Assembly (NCBI GenBank): GCA_001579985.1
Contig: LRSR01009060.1
Span: forward strand, 1 to 37,797
DNA length: 37,797 bases
Direction of reading: 5' to 3'
From: Hypsibius dujardini
Taxonomy: Eukaryota; Tardigrada; Eutardigrada; Parachela; Hypsibiidae
Both the position numbers and the translations under genes were made by a program. The notes under the pieces are model-generated. The model made no database searches, had not been told where the DNA came from, and saw only the letters and a program-made list of their open reading frames with translations. Of the stretch, positions 1 through 10,000 are shown piece by piece. Each line of letters starts with the position of its first letter. Position 1 is the stretch's first letter.

Positions 1-1303
1 AGCTTTTCGGGTACCACCCACCCACCTTCCCTTGATTACGTAATATGTGGATGATCCCTAAGACTACGATCAGTCCTGGTCAGATTGAACAACAGAATGC
101 GCTGCAACTGTTAATCTTGTTTTGGATTTTTGAACGGGACACCCAAAATTGTTCTAATAGAAGCTGAAGAATTAGCCTTATTACGAGATGAAATTTGATG
201 GAAAATTAGACAAAACTCCTCTGATAAGTAAATTCTCCGTGTTGTAATAAGAAGGCCTAATTACATACAAACAACACCATAAAATCAATCAATCATACAA
301 ACAAAATCATACAATCAATCAATCATACTATCAATCATACAAACAAAAATATACAATCAATCAATCATACAATCAATCATAGAAACAAAAATATACAATC
401 AATCAATCATACAATCAATCATAGAAACAAAAATATACAATCAATCAATCATACAATCAAGCATACAGACAAAAATATACAATCAATCAATCATGCAATC
501 AATCATACAAACAAAATCATACAATCAATCATACAAACAAAATCATACAATCAATCAATCATACAATCAATCATACAAACAAAATCATATGAAAAGTTAT
601 TTTGAATGGTCATTGTACTTTATTTATTTATTGACGACTGATTTTGCTATGAAGCGATTCATATTGAATTAGTTACTAAAAGGCAGGGAGGGCAGAAGCA
701 TGCCCATGACGGAGGACAGTAACGTGACCTCACCCATTACCGGGGAGAAAAAACTTATTCCATTTTACGATTTTATTTAAATTTTTTTGTCGAGCATCGA
801 GCACCAAGCATTAGACAGTTTAAATTGTTGTCTGTAAAATGTATTTTACACTTTGTGCTTTTAGATCGAAAGAGCTCGGCTTGGGCTTGCTTAAATACTG
901 CCGAGTCCCATGGGCCGCGCCAGTGGAAGAGCTCGCAAATCGTTCAGCAAAATCCCGGAAAAAAGGGCCAGCGGCTAAAAGATCAATGATACTGTGATTA
1001 AAATGAGAGCGCGGAATGCGCGCATACAAAAACGGGCAGAAAGGCCGCTCACACACACGAGTGTGTCGTTGGGGGAATTTTGTTAAACAACAATAACAGC
1101 CACGATTACAGGCCGGCCACTGCGAACCACCAAAGTAAGGTTTAACGATCTTTAATCATCGATTAGATCAACACTCAGAATCCAATTCAATTCTCCCCGG
1201 TATCGTCCGCTTAGAAATCTATTTGCCCGGGCTTACTGCTTGCGCATGCTGCCCGGCCGTTTTCCAGTCGCGTTCCCCCCGACCAATCATTCCACCACCA
1301 CAC
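1..1303. other. Non-coding 5' flank, distal part
   Basis: I see no exon-like frame with a recognisable protein. The ORFs here are short and have no family signature. The stretch is AT-rich at the left and holds the ATCA-rich tandem array at 275-590. From about 860 onward it is more GC-rich. It may contain distal regulatory sequence for the homeobox gene downstream, but nothing in the sequence proves this. Confidence 0.6.
275..590. repeat. 42-bp ATCA-rich tandem array
   Basis: The array is built from ATCA/ATAC tetramers with interspersed AAACAAAA runs. The period is 42 bp where regular: identical starts fall at 351 and 393. About seven degenerate copies are present, and single-base variants separate them. 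It is a minisatellite made of shorter simple repeats and codes for nothing. Confidence 0.85.
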
Positions 1304-1762
1304 TACCAGTGTGAGGGTAGAGTCCTAAAATGGGCCACTTGACTCTCCGTACCCTGGAATGGGCCACCGAGTGGCAAGGGGCGCTAGGGGGCGCTGTATC
1401 GCAAATTAATCGACAGTAAATAAGTACCTGCATAGTCAGCGCCCTCTATAGTGATTTTATTCCATCCGTCCATTTATTTCGTTTTTTAAACATGTTCCCA
1501 CAACTTTTCTTCCTATCTGATACGCGTTCCACCGAGGTTATTAATTGTTCTCTGTCGTTTAGGATTTTTGTGATAGTCAAAAACCTGTATAGAAGTTGTG
1601 ATTCCAGGGTGGCCCATTCCAGGGTGGCCCATTCCAGGGTGGCCCATTCCAGGGTGGCCCATTCCAGGGTGGCCATTCCAGGGTGACCCATTCCAGGGTG
1701 GCCCATTCCAGGGTACGGGAAAGTCAGTGGCCCATTTCAGGACCTCTCCCTCACACTGTCTA
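1304..1762. mobile_element. MITE-like element with 62-bp inverted ends
   Basis: Bases 1307-1368 and the reverse complement of 1697-1758 are near-identical over 62 bp. Both begin CAGTGTGAGGG and end GGAATGGGCCACC, with a handful of mismatches and small shifts between. The ends are about 330 bp apart. A TA dinucleotide sits just outside each end (1304-1305 and 1761-1762), as expected for a Tc1/mariner-type TA target duplication, although the bases between TA and the end differ by one. There is no transposase frame inside, so this would be a non-autonomous element. Next to the right arm, the inner end sequence is amplified into a 15-bp array. A chance inverted duplication is the alternative. Confidence 0.6.
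1601..1714. repeat. 15-bp tandem repeat (ATTCCAGGGTGGCCC)
   Basis: Nearly eight copies of a 15-bp unit begin at 1601, 1616, 1631, 1646, 1661, 1675, 1690 and 1705. The fifth lacks one base and the sixth has GACCC for GGCCC. The unit is the inner part of the inverted end of the surrounding MITE-like element. The array therefore probably arose by local expansion of that terminal sequence. Frames through it encode only repeat peptides. Confidence 0.9.
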
Positions 1763-2197
1763 CGCAAAACGGGGCTCGCACGCCGGAAATCCAGTGTAAT
1801 TCAACAAGCCTCTCCAGAAAATTAAAGTCAAACAGGGGATTATTGACTCACTAACAATCATTTCAAACAAATTATCCCGGCACACGTACGCAACGTCCGT
1901 CAGTCTTGCGAGTCTGTGAAAAGACCGGCGCTCACGGGGGAACGGGCTGTTTGATCAATTTTCCACCTAATTATCCACGTGATCTGAACGTCAATTTTGA
2001 ACCGCTTGACCTCAGGAAAAAATTGAACAAAAACAGCTTGACAGCTTCCTCCTGACTATCAGTCAAAATAATAAAAAGATATCGCGCCTCCTGATGCAGG
2101 TCATTTAAGACAATCACCAAGATGGTACGAAATGTTGCACTGGTAATTGCAAAGCATAGTAGCAGACAAGGTCCCAGACAAGGTCCCAGACTGTATA

Positions 2198-2270
2198 TGT
2201 GTCTGTGTCTGTGTCTGTGTCTGTGTCTGTGTCTGTGTCTGTGTCTGTGTCTGTGTCTTTGTGTCTGTGT
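2198..2270. repeat. Hexanucleotide TGTGTC microsatellite
   Basis: About eleven near-perfect copies of a six-base TGTGTC unit degenerate at the right end. Just upstream is a twofold copy of ACAAGGTCCCAG. The cysteine/leucine/valine-rich ORFs across this stretch are translations of the repeat and not genes. Confidence 0.9.
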
Positions 2271-2937
2271 TTGGGCGGCCTGTGTTGCTGTGTGTGTCTG
2301 TATCTGTCTGGAAAATCTGTCCGATAATAAAATACATGTACATGTACGTATTTGTCTACGCCAGAGCTGGCAGGCAACCGCGTTAGGGTTGTTTCAGTTT
2401 CGGCTCTCTGTGACAAGTTAATTAAACTTGGACAAAATATTGACAGGCTCAACTCCTCCCCTCGATCAGAGTGGAGGGAGAGACAACCTGCGTACGTTCG
2501 CAGCGGATGCTCGGTCCGCGCGTTCAGTTGCAACCGTTCCGCCAATAGGCAAGCGTTCGAGCCCGCCCTCGATTATCATTTTGATGGTATTTCCTAAAGC
2601 TTTAATGGATGGTTGTCACATTAGATGGAATAATTCAATTCTCGCTTTACAGCAAAAACTGAGCCAGAAAATTGTGACTCTTTCTCTCTCTCTCCATCTC
2701 GCACCAAGCACTTGTCACACTGTTCATCCGCCAGTCAGAATAAAGCTTCTACCCTACCGAAAACGTTGACCGCGCACGCACTCTCTATCAATTACTGACC
2801 GCGCGACCGTCCGTCCGCCTTGCTCCATCGGAATGTCGCTTCATCATTTCCCCGCAACGCTCTAAACATCTTCGGTGACACTCCTGCGTGTGAATCTTCT
2901 CCGTTTCTATTAAAATCTCACCCTTCATCTTAACCAA

Positions 2938-3155
2938 CTGAAATCGCGGACAAGTCGTCACAAAAATAACCGACTGAAATCGCGGACAAGTCGTCCCGAC
3001 AATAACCGACTGAAATTGCGGACAAGTCGTCCCGACAATAACCGACTGAAATTGCGGACAAGTCGTCACAAAAAGAGCCGACTGAAATCGCGGACAAGTC
3101 GTCCCGACAATCTTTCCCACTGAAATTGCGGACAAGTCGTCACGACAATCTTTCC
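2938..3155. repeat. 36-bp minisatellite abutting the unc-4 start codon
   Basis: Six copies of a 36-bp unit start with ACTGAAAT(C/T)GCGGACAAG and are followed by GTCGT(C/A)(C/A)CGACAAT-like variants. Copies alternate between the AAATCG and AAATTG versions. The last copy ends a few bases before the ATG at 3160, so the array probably lies in the promoter or 5' untranslated region. No ATG occurs inside the unit, so it creates no upstream ORF on the plus strand. The unit length is a multiple of three, which keeps a 137-aa minus-strand frame open (2788-3201). That frame is an artefact of the repeat. Confidence 0.9.
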
Positions 3156-3159
3156 CACC

Positions 3160-4595
3160 ATGCCTGCGTTTTTTCCGGAGCAGCCGCCGTTTCTGTTCCA
3201 CAGTAACTTCTCCTTTTTATCCCTTTACGGACTGCATCATCAGCTACAGCAGCAGCAGGGTCATCCTCATCACCGCAGCGATGGTGGACCGCCGGCTGGT
3301 TTCCTCCCCAATCCCTGGGCGGCGATGCAGCTGCAGAACGCCAATTTCAGCGGTCGACTGGCCGCTTTGGGGAACTGCGCCGCGAGGAAGGACGGGATGA
3401 CCAGTCCGTTGATGCAGTCGAAGGCGGGGTTCCAGCTGTGCGAGCAGGCTGTTCCCGGGTTTGGGGATCAGCGGGGTCTACAGGCCTACACACCGCACAG
3501 CGACTCCACGGGCGGCGGCGCTGGCGAGGACTCGAAGCAAAGGATGCTGGGGAACCACACGGAAGCGGGATCGGTGGTGGACGAAGGTCAGTTAACTTTC
3601 TTGTGGTCAAAGCTTGCTGTAAACGAGGGTGGTGATGATACTTCCTTTAGTAAACTAATTTCTTACGAGACTGCATAGAATGTGTGTAGAAAACATGTTC
3701 CATAATTTGCATCATCAAAAACCTTATTAGCATTGCCGAGATTTGTTTTTCCTCCAGCGTTTCAGTTGGAATAAAAACGATTCTTTCAGGGCAACAGGGT
3801 TCAGGGGAACGCTTCTTGCACTTGTTAAGCTTGAGTTACTTCTCCACCGCAAAAAGGTCAAACATGGATTGATCTTGCGTTTAATTGTCTGCGAACAGAA
3901 CAGTTGCTAAAGCTGAAGATATCCTTGACATCACGGAGAGGTCATGGCTCAGTGCGTTACCCGGATGATGATACTCTATGTACTTTAAGCCCGGACGGAA
4001 AAATTTTCTTACGATTTTTATTTCTCGGCTTTTTAATTTTTTGTATTTATGATTTTTAATATCACCTGAAATGTTATTCACATCAAGTCGTACAAATTTG
4101 TGTTGCACACGATCCAACGCTGATTTTGGTGTTTCCCTTTTCAGACGGCGATGCTGCTAAACGCCGGAGGACACGAACAAACTTCACCGGTTGGCAGCTC
4201 CAGGAACTGGAAAGGGCCTTCGAGAGCTCCCACTACCCGGACGTGTTCATGCGCGAGGCGGTGGCCCTGCGACTGGACCTCGCAGAGAGCCGCGTTCAGG
4301 TACGCAAAACGGACCATTCCCACAGTACCGTACCGCTGCACATGCCCACATAGTATAGAGAGACATACGGCCGCCTGAAACCCAGAGCCCACACAACGCT
4401 CACGACGCTAATCGAAACAGGAGTTAAATCGCAATAAGTTGTGTGTATCATTTTACACTAGTTGAAGAGCTCGATAAGTGGCGCATTAAGTGGCTCTCCC
4501 TCTTTTTTCCGCTGCTGCACACAGTGCTCCGACTGACACCAATCGATCACCATTCATTGGCTTTATTATTGACGCACACAGTGCAGTAGTGTGTG

Positions 4596-4639
<44 letters not shown>

Positions 4640-6597
4640 CACGAGTTAAAATCAAATCAAATCACGTATCCTTTCCATTATACTCCCGGCCCCGGTGGTG
4701 GTCGTCGCAACGCGGTGTTATTACTATTCATGAAGCTGTATGCTCCCAATCCGGCCATCTATGGTCTCTGTATGTAGAGCCTATGGTCTCTGTATGTAAA
4801 GTCTATGGTCTCTGTATGTAGAGCCTACGGTGCCTGTATGTAGAGTCTGTGGTCTCTATATGTAGAGTCTGTGGTCTCTGTATGTAGAGTCTGTGGTCTC
4901 TGTATGTAGAGAAAGAGGTATCAACCACATATCAAATTAGCCTGGAGATTGTTGCTGAAATGGCCCCTCCCCCCCTCCCCCGGTTCACAAAGAATACGCC
5001 ATACTATTACGACACTCCCTTTCTGTTTGCACTGTAAAAGAGAGGGCGCAGAATAGAAAAGAGAAGGGGGGAAATTAGCAATTAAGTTGTGCGGATGTAT
5101 CATCATCCCATCGAAAGGCGCGTGTAATAATGTTTGTCCGGCGAGTAATTAATCGAAGAGAAAGGGGCCACGAGTCTAAAGCTCTTGATTTGACGGCAAA
5201 GCTCCCGTGATCCCTTTATTCGCGATTCATGTCGATTATGATAATCAGGCGGATGATGTGTCATTTAATTCAAGGATATTCAACTGCATGTGCAGCCGGG
5301 GGAATGCCCATGGGAGAGTTGGGTTGCCCTTTGGGAGTATTGTAAATCGACTTTGTACTGAGCACTACTTACTTTTGCCGTTATTACTTACGACTTCGCC
5401 TTTTGCATTGTGACGTCACTGTGTCAGAGAACTATTAGAGTGGCTCGGAGAGAATCACAACGGGAAGATGTGAAGGTCAACGGGCTCAGCCACAGTAACA
5501 GTGCACACAGCTGTTGGCGGAATTACTTCTTCAGCCCACACCCAAACCCATTCGCCCACACATGTTAGGTCTATGAGTGGGCGCGCTGGAATGGGCGTGG
5601 GCTGAAGAAGTAACTCCGCCACAGCTGAATATGATGTTGCACGAGGTAGTCGCACATGCAGACACCGTTTTCACTAAGAAATTATTCGATACATCCTCAC
5701 GATCATTCCGGATCATGATTTAAATTTTTAAAAAAATGATCTGCAGGCATGCTCAGAACATGCGAACAGAACAGGGAACAGGGCGATAATTGTCATGTAA
5801 AGTCTGATGAGTCAGATGATGAGTCATGAGTCTATGCCAGTTTTCATCAACCTACTGATATAACTGTTACCGAATAGCTTCACACTGAAAATCCGCAAAT
5901 AAGTCGGCCACATTTGTAATCGTTGCCTGCGTTCTGCACCCAGAATTCAAAATGCACGTTCTGCGTTTCAAAATGCACGTTCTGCGTTGAGGAGTTCTGT
6001 TACGCGTGTCTAGTACATATGTACCAGTACATCAGACGAACTTTGAAGGGATGCAAAATTAATACGATCCCATCTAATAATCCCTGAGCAGCATTCTAAA
6101 ATTACACTTTCATTCTCCAGGTTTGGTTTCAAAATCGACGTGCGAAATGGCGGAAGAAGGAAAACACCCGCAAGGGACCGGGCAGACCGGCGCACAACGC
6201 CCATCCGCAGACCTGCAGCGGCGAGCCCATCTCGGACGAGGAACGCGCTCGCAGAGAACGCGAACGGCAGGAGAGGAAACGCGCCAAACAACTGCAGCGT
6301 GGCGCTAAACGTCTCCACGCCGCGTCTTCCGCAAGCAACAACCAAAGTTCCTGCCTCTCCGCCTCGGTCGAGGACTCGCGACATCTCCGGTCGCCGTCAC
6401 AGTCGTCCGTCGTGTCGTCGGTCGAATCCGCCGCGGAAGATGTGGCACTGCCGACTCCGGCGAGCCAGCCGGTCAAGTCGATCAGCAGTTTCAGCATCGA
6501 CGCCCTATTGGGCATCCCCGCAGTCAAGCAAGACCCAACAGACGACTGTAAAAGTACAGCTGATATTCCGGCTAACGCAATGGAAGGAGTCCTTTAG
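3160..6597 (+). CDS. unc-4: UNC-4/Uncx paired-class homeodomain transcription factor
   Basis: Exons are 3160-3586, 4145-4299 and 6121-6597, joined in phase to 352 aa. The homeodomain spans residues about 149-208. It has Q50 (Q198), N51 (N199) and the recognition-helix motif [14 protein letters not shown], followed by the KGPGRPAHN and CSGEP stretches typical of UNC-4/Uncx. The second intron falls between homeodomain positions 46 and 47, the usual place in paired-class genes. Residues 318-326 (FSIDALLGI) form an eh1-type Groucho-binding motif, and a basic R/E/K-rich segment follows the homeodomain. The N-terminus is rich in His, Gln, Gly and Phe. The start has a good context (CCACCATGC) and an in-frame stop at 3121. 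The family represses transcription in the nucleus: worm UNC-4 acts with UNC-37/Groucho in motor-neuron wiring, and vertebrate Uncx in somites and nervous system. The role here is inferred from the family. Additional 5' non-coding exons cannot be excluded. Confidence 0.95.
3587..4144 (+). other. unc-4 intron 1
   Basis: This 558-bp intron has donor AAG/GTCAGT and acceptor TTTCCCTTTTCAG and splits the codon for D143 after its first base. I see no gene, repeat or RNA structure that stands out in it. Confidence 0.85.
4593..4636. repeat. TG dinucleotide microsatellite
   Basis: About twenty TG repeats lie in unc-4 intron 2. A flanking GTGCAGTAG/TGCTGCACG sequence gives a weak inverted context. The short cysteine/valine ORFs over it are repeat translations. 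Confidence 0.95.
4758..4912. repeat. 22-bp tandem repeat in unc-4 intron 2
   Basis: Seven copies of a 22-bp unit contain GGTCTCTGTATGTAGAG. Substitutions separate copies (GAGCC versus GAGTC junctions, one GGTGCCTG and one CTATATG variant). Later copies resemble each other most, which points to stepwise local expansion. No function is visible. Confidence 0.9.
5508..5627. repeat. Long imperfect inverted repeat (hairpin/MITE candidate)
   Basis: The left arm (about 5508-5553) and right arm (about 5580-5627) are reverse complements apart from a few mismatches and gaps. Both contain the block TTACTTCTTCAGCCCAC or its complement, and both end in CAGCTG. The central spacer is about 25 bp. The transcript of this intron could fold into a stem of roughly 45 bp. 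It may be a small foldback transposable element remnant or an RNA hairpin. I see no clear target-site duplication. Confidence 0.7.
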
Positions 6598-7032
6598 GTC
6601 CTTCTCAATTTTTCCATGTCGCAGTGACAGAGCATTGTCTGTACCGGCACTCTGCGGGTCTCCGAGTGGTATTTATATACTGTGCTTTATATGTTTACGC
6701 GTATGTATCCTATCTAGACAATCTTTTCAAACTAAACTAAAAAGCCACAAGATTATAACCCAGCCACCGAAGTGTAGAAAGGAAAAACTACCCCTTCCCT
6801 GTTAAACAAAAAGATAAAACGAATGGGAAGAGGAGCGGAGAGAAACACTTCACGGCGATGAATCCATCGCAGCACGAGATTCCGAAAAGGAGCAGACGGT
6901 CGTTCCCGTCCAAGAGGTCCACGTATTGCGTGGAGAGGTCCACGTGTTGCGTAGGGAGGTCCACGTATTGCGTGGAGAGGTCCACGTATTGCGTGGGGAG
7001 GTCCACGTATTGCGTGGGAGTGCTCAAGGCAA
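6598..7032. other. Shared 3' region between convergent unc-4 and MSH6
   Basis: The stop codons of unc-4 (TAG ending at 6597) and of my preferred MSH6 model (TAA at 7035-7033) face each other over about 435 bp. No canonical AATAAA is present on either strand. Weak candidates are GATAAA near 6812 on the plus strand and TATAAA read on the minus strand near 6685. The two 3' untranslated regions may overlap. A 21-bp minisatellite occupies the right third. Confidence 0.6.
6914..7017. repeat. 21-bp minisatellite at the MSH6 3' end
   Basis: Five copies of a 21-bp unit contain GAGGTCCACGTATTGCGTGG, with one GTGTTGCGTAG variant. On the minus strand they lie in frame with an unspliced read-through of MSH6. 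There they would encode a heptapeptide T-Q-Y-V-D-L-(P/S) repeated five times. In the spliced MSH6 model the array is 3' untranslated sequence. Confidence 0.9.
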
Positions 7033-10000
7033 TTATCCGCCAATGTTCAGTTTTCCTGAAACAGTCAAACACGTCCCAATATGCACGCGCAGTGGAAAAG
7101 GTGGAGATAAGTGCATGAATACCGAGATGCATCAGATGCTCCAACTGCTGCGCTTTTTCGTGAGCGCGCTTGACGATCTGCAAGAAAGCTGCACATTACA
7201 AAAGGAACAGGCAAAATGGAAGACGTCAGGTATTAACTACCGCATCAGGAAGCCCAGCCAGCTTGGCTGCGTTAAATCCGTAGCTCTTGGGGCAGGCGCC
7301 GCGAATGAATTTGTACAGGAACGTGATAGACTCTTTCGTGGGATCGTCTTCATTCTCGTTCTCCACCAAGCAAGCCTTTCCGTGAAACGTAACAAACAAA
7401 GCATTAGTGGGCGCCCTCCTTCCGCTATTAGGAACCAATGCGCAGTCACCATATGGCCAAGTTTGACGTTGGGATCGGTTCCGAAACGCTCCACCAAAGA
7501 GTGGTCTGAAATTGCAAATTAACACTGCCCCAACATGCCGAAAAAAGCTGAGCAAGTGCAATATGCTTACAATGGGTGGAAAAAAGAGTTCGACACTTGA
7601 TGCGGGTCGCGAGATCCCTGAGGACGGCGGCAGCCACGGCGGTCCCGTCGAAAGTAGCCGTACCGCGACCCAACACGTCCACTAACACCAGCGAATTCTG
7701 CGTGGCATGCTGAATGATGGCACTGGTCTCACTCAGCTCCACGAAGAAGGTACTTTCCCCTGAAATCACAGCAACGTTCATCAACGCCGCCACCTGGTGG
7801 TGGAACATCCTCGTAAACCAAAAACATACATACCGGCCAGAAGGTTATCCGATGCTCCGATGCGAGTGAAAATACGATCAACCGGCGTCAATTCACAGGA
7901 AGAGGCAGGGACATTCGAACCCTGTAAGTATGAAAAAAGGTAAAAAGTCTCAGAAACTATTCAAAGCGAAAGGCAAGAAGCTTACCAACTGTGCAAGAAC
8001 GGTGATCAGACCAATTTGCCGCATCAGGGTGCTTTTGCCTCCCTGCCACAAGAACACAAGATGCATTGCAGAAAAGCGCACAGAATGAGTCCAGCCGTGA
8101 CCAGGCAAAGGTCTCTCACCATATTGGGTCCCGTGACAAGAGTAAGACTTCCGCTGTAAGAAGCATCACTGGGCTATGGAAGAAGATGCAAAACATGAAG
8201 CTTCCCTGAGCGCTGCAAGGTTCAGATACAATTACCTCGCCGGTGCCGATGAAAGCGTCATTCGGAATGTATTCCCCACCGGAAAAGGTTTTATACACCA
8301 ACGGATGATGTCCATCACGAATGGCGATGAACGGCGGCTGTTCGGGGGAGGCCTGATGGAAGACCGGCACGCAATGTTGAGACAGGTTGCTGGAGTACTC
8401 CTCCAACGCAATGAGAACATCCAGAGTGGCTAGGCATTTGACGGCTTTACTCCATTCCGCGTAGCTGTAAAGTGCAAGTGATGGTGTCAATGTAACAAGG
8501 AAAAAACAGATCTGCAAGATAAAGTTGCAGTAACAAAGTCAGGCCTTACTGGTTATCGAACATCTCAAACACCTTCCGCGTGCAGTCCTTCACAGCCGCT
8601 TGTCGTTTGGCTTCCGCGAGTTCCAGCTCCACCATCTTGTTCGTGATGTCTGAGTTCCAGTAGCGCTTGAAGCCCTTCCGCTGCGACTTCAGCTCAAACG
8701 AGCTCGGCATCTTTCCACAGGATCCCACCGGAATCTCAAGTTGATAGCGATTCTTGGCCGAACCAAAATAGGTCATCTGCAAACAAGACCACAGCAAAAT
8801 TCAGCGGCAGCCTTCAATATGAAAATGAAAGGATGACGTCAAGTACCGAGCACTGAAATTTTTTGCTCATTGCCGCCCGGTGCTGTTCAAACCACCGCTC
8901 AATTTCATCCACAGCGGCGATGGCGTTGTCATAGACCTTGTCAATGCCCTTCTTGGGTCTGATCACGCCTTCCTTTTGTGCTTCAGCGGCGTTGAATGAT
9001 TTCTAAAGCATAAACAAATGTAAGGTCAACGATCCGGATCCGGAAACACAACTGCACAGAATCACAGACAAAAATTAAAACAGAAGCAGTAAGAGAAGCG
9101 ATTACCGCAAATTCTTCCACGATCGGACCAAGGTCAGGAAACAAATCTTCCGCAACCGTCGTAATGTTCTTTAGTGTAGACGACCTGACGAATAAAAATG
9201 CAGGAGATAAAGCAACAAAGAGGAAAAGTTGTACAACCGTCACATACTTGGAAGTTGAGAACGAGTTCCCGATGCGACGACTGAGTTCTGCGATACTCTC
9301 GAAGGCCTTGATTGTCACAATGAAATCCTGAATCTTCCGCTTGTTATAGACGTTATCATCGAACATGTTCGCACGCGATTCGGGATGAACCTTGTTGCGT
9401 CGCAAGGATCCCAATATATGGACCCTAGCCGGAGATACCAGGGCAGAACTTAAGGTGAACGGCATTATGGCTCGGGATGATTTTTGATTTTCTGATGATT
9501 GCAAAAAAGAGCCCATGCGCTTGATTACTCTCGAAACTCGTCTTACTTGCTCAGAAGTCGCTCGAGATCGGGTAGACCTTTCAGAGTCGTCTGAATAACT
9601 TTATACAACCGGTCGTCCTCCCGTCTGAACACTGTCAAATCCGAAATAGCCGCCTGACGGTCGAGGATGTCCGGAATGCGGTACAGTGGCGACATGACCC
9701 AATCCTTCAAAAGCCGAGAGCCTGCAAAAGATGGTTGGTATTTAAGAAAAGTATCTCCGAATACATGAGTCCCTCGTGTTACTCCGCCGGCAGAAACAGT
9801 CAGATTGACGGACAGATTGAGAGGGCAGATTGACGGATAGACACGATGACACACAAGCTGAAAGTAACAAATGTGTACCAAATTTGGTCTTGCAGCGATT
9901 GATTTTCGACAAAAGACAGGACGTGGAAGGGGAATTCAGCGACGGCAAGATGTCCAGGTTGATCAAAGTTACTCCATCCAATACCTACGAATAAAAGACC

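Larger units (their letters stand above)
1763..3159 (+). other. Proximal 5' flank of unc-4
   Basis: This is non-coding as far as I can see. It contains the TGTGTC array near 2200, a CT-rich run near 2680-2700 and the 36-bp minisatellite ending just before the homeobox start codon. The promoter and 5' untranslated region of unc-4 must lie here or further left, but I see no unambiguous TATA box or initiator. An in-frame stop at 3121-3123 closes the unc-4 frame upstream of its ATG. Confidence 0.6.
4300..6120 (+). other. unc-4 intron 2 (within the homeobox)
   Basis: This 1821-bp intron has donor CAG/GTACGC and acceptor TTCATTCTCCAG. It carries a TG microsatellite, a 22-bp tandem repeat, a long imperfect inverted repeat and a short twofold repeat of TCAAAATGCACGTTCTGCG near 5947-5988. 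No coding frame inside it resembles a protein. Introns inside homeobox genes often hold enhancers, but nothing here identifies one. Confidence 0.85.

Noticed and set aside
2101-2545. ORFs over the TGTGTC repeat on both strands
   Set aside because: Repeat translations (QTQTQT or CLCLCL) with no initiation context or family similarity.
2788-3201. 137-aa minus-strand ORF with repeated VGTTCPQFQS-like units
   Set aside because: It is held open only because the 36-bp minisatellite unit is a multiple of three. It runs antisense into unc-4 exon 1 and matches no family.
8149-8173. Alternative MSH6 exon 24 acceptor at CTTACAG just upstream of the Walker A exon
   Set aside because: It would put GPNM out of frame. 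The acceptor after TCTTCCATAG keeps the frame and gives the full Walker A.
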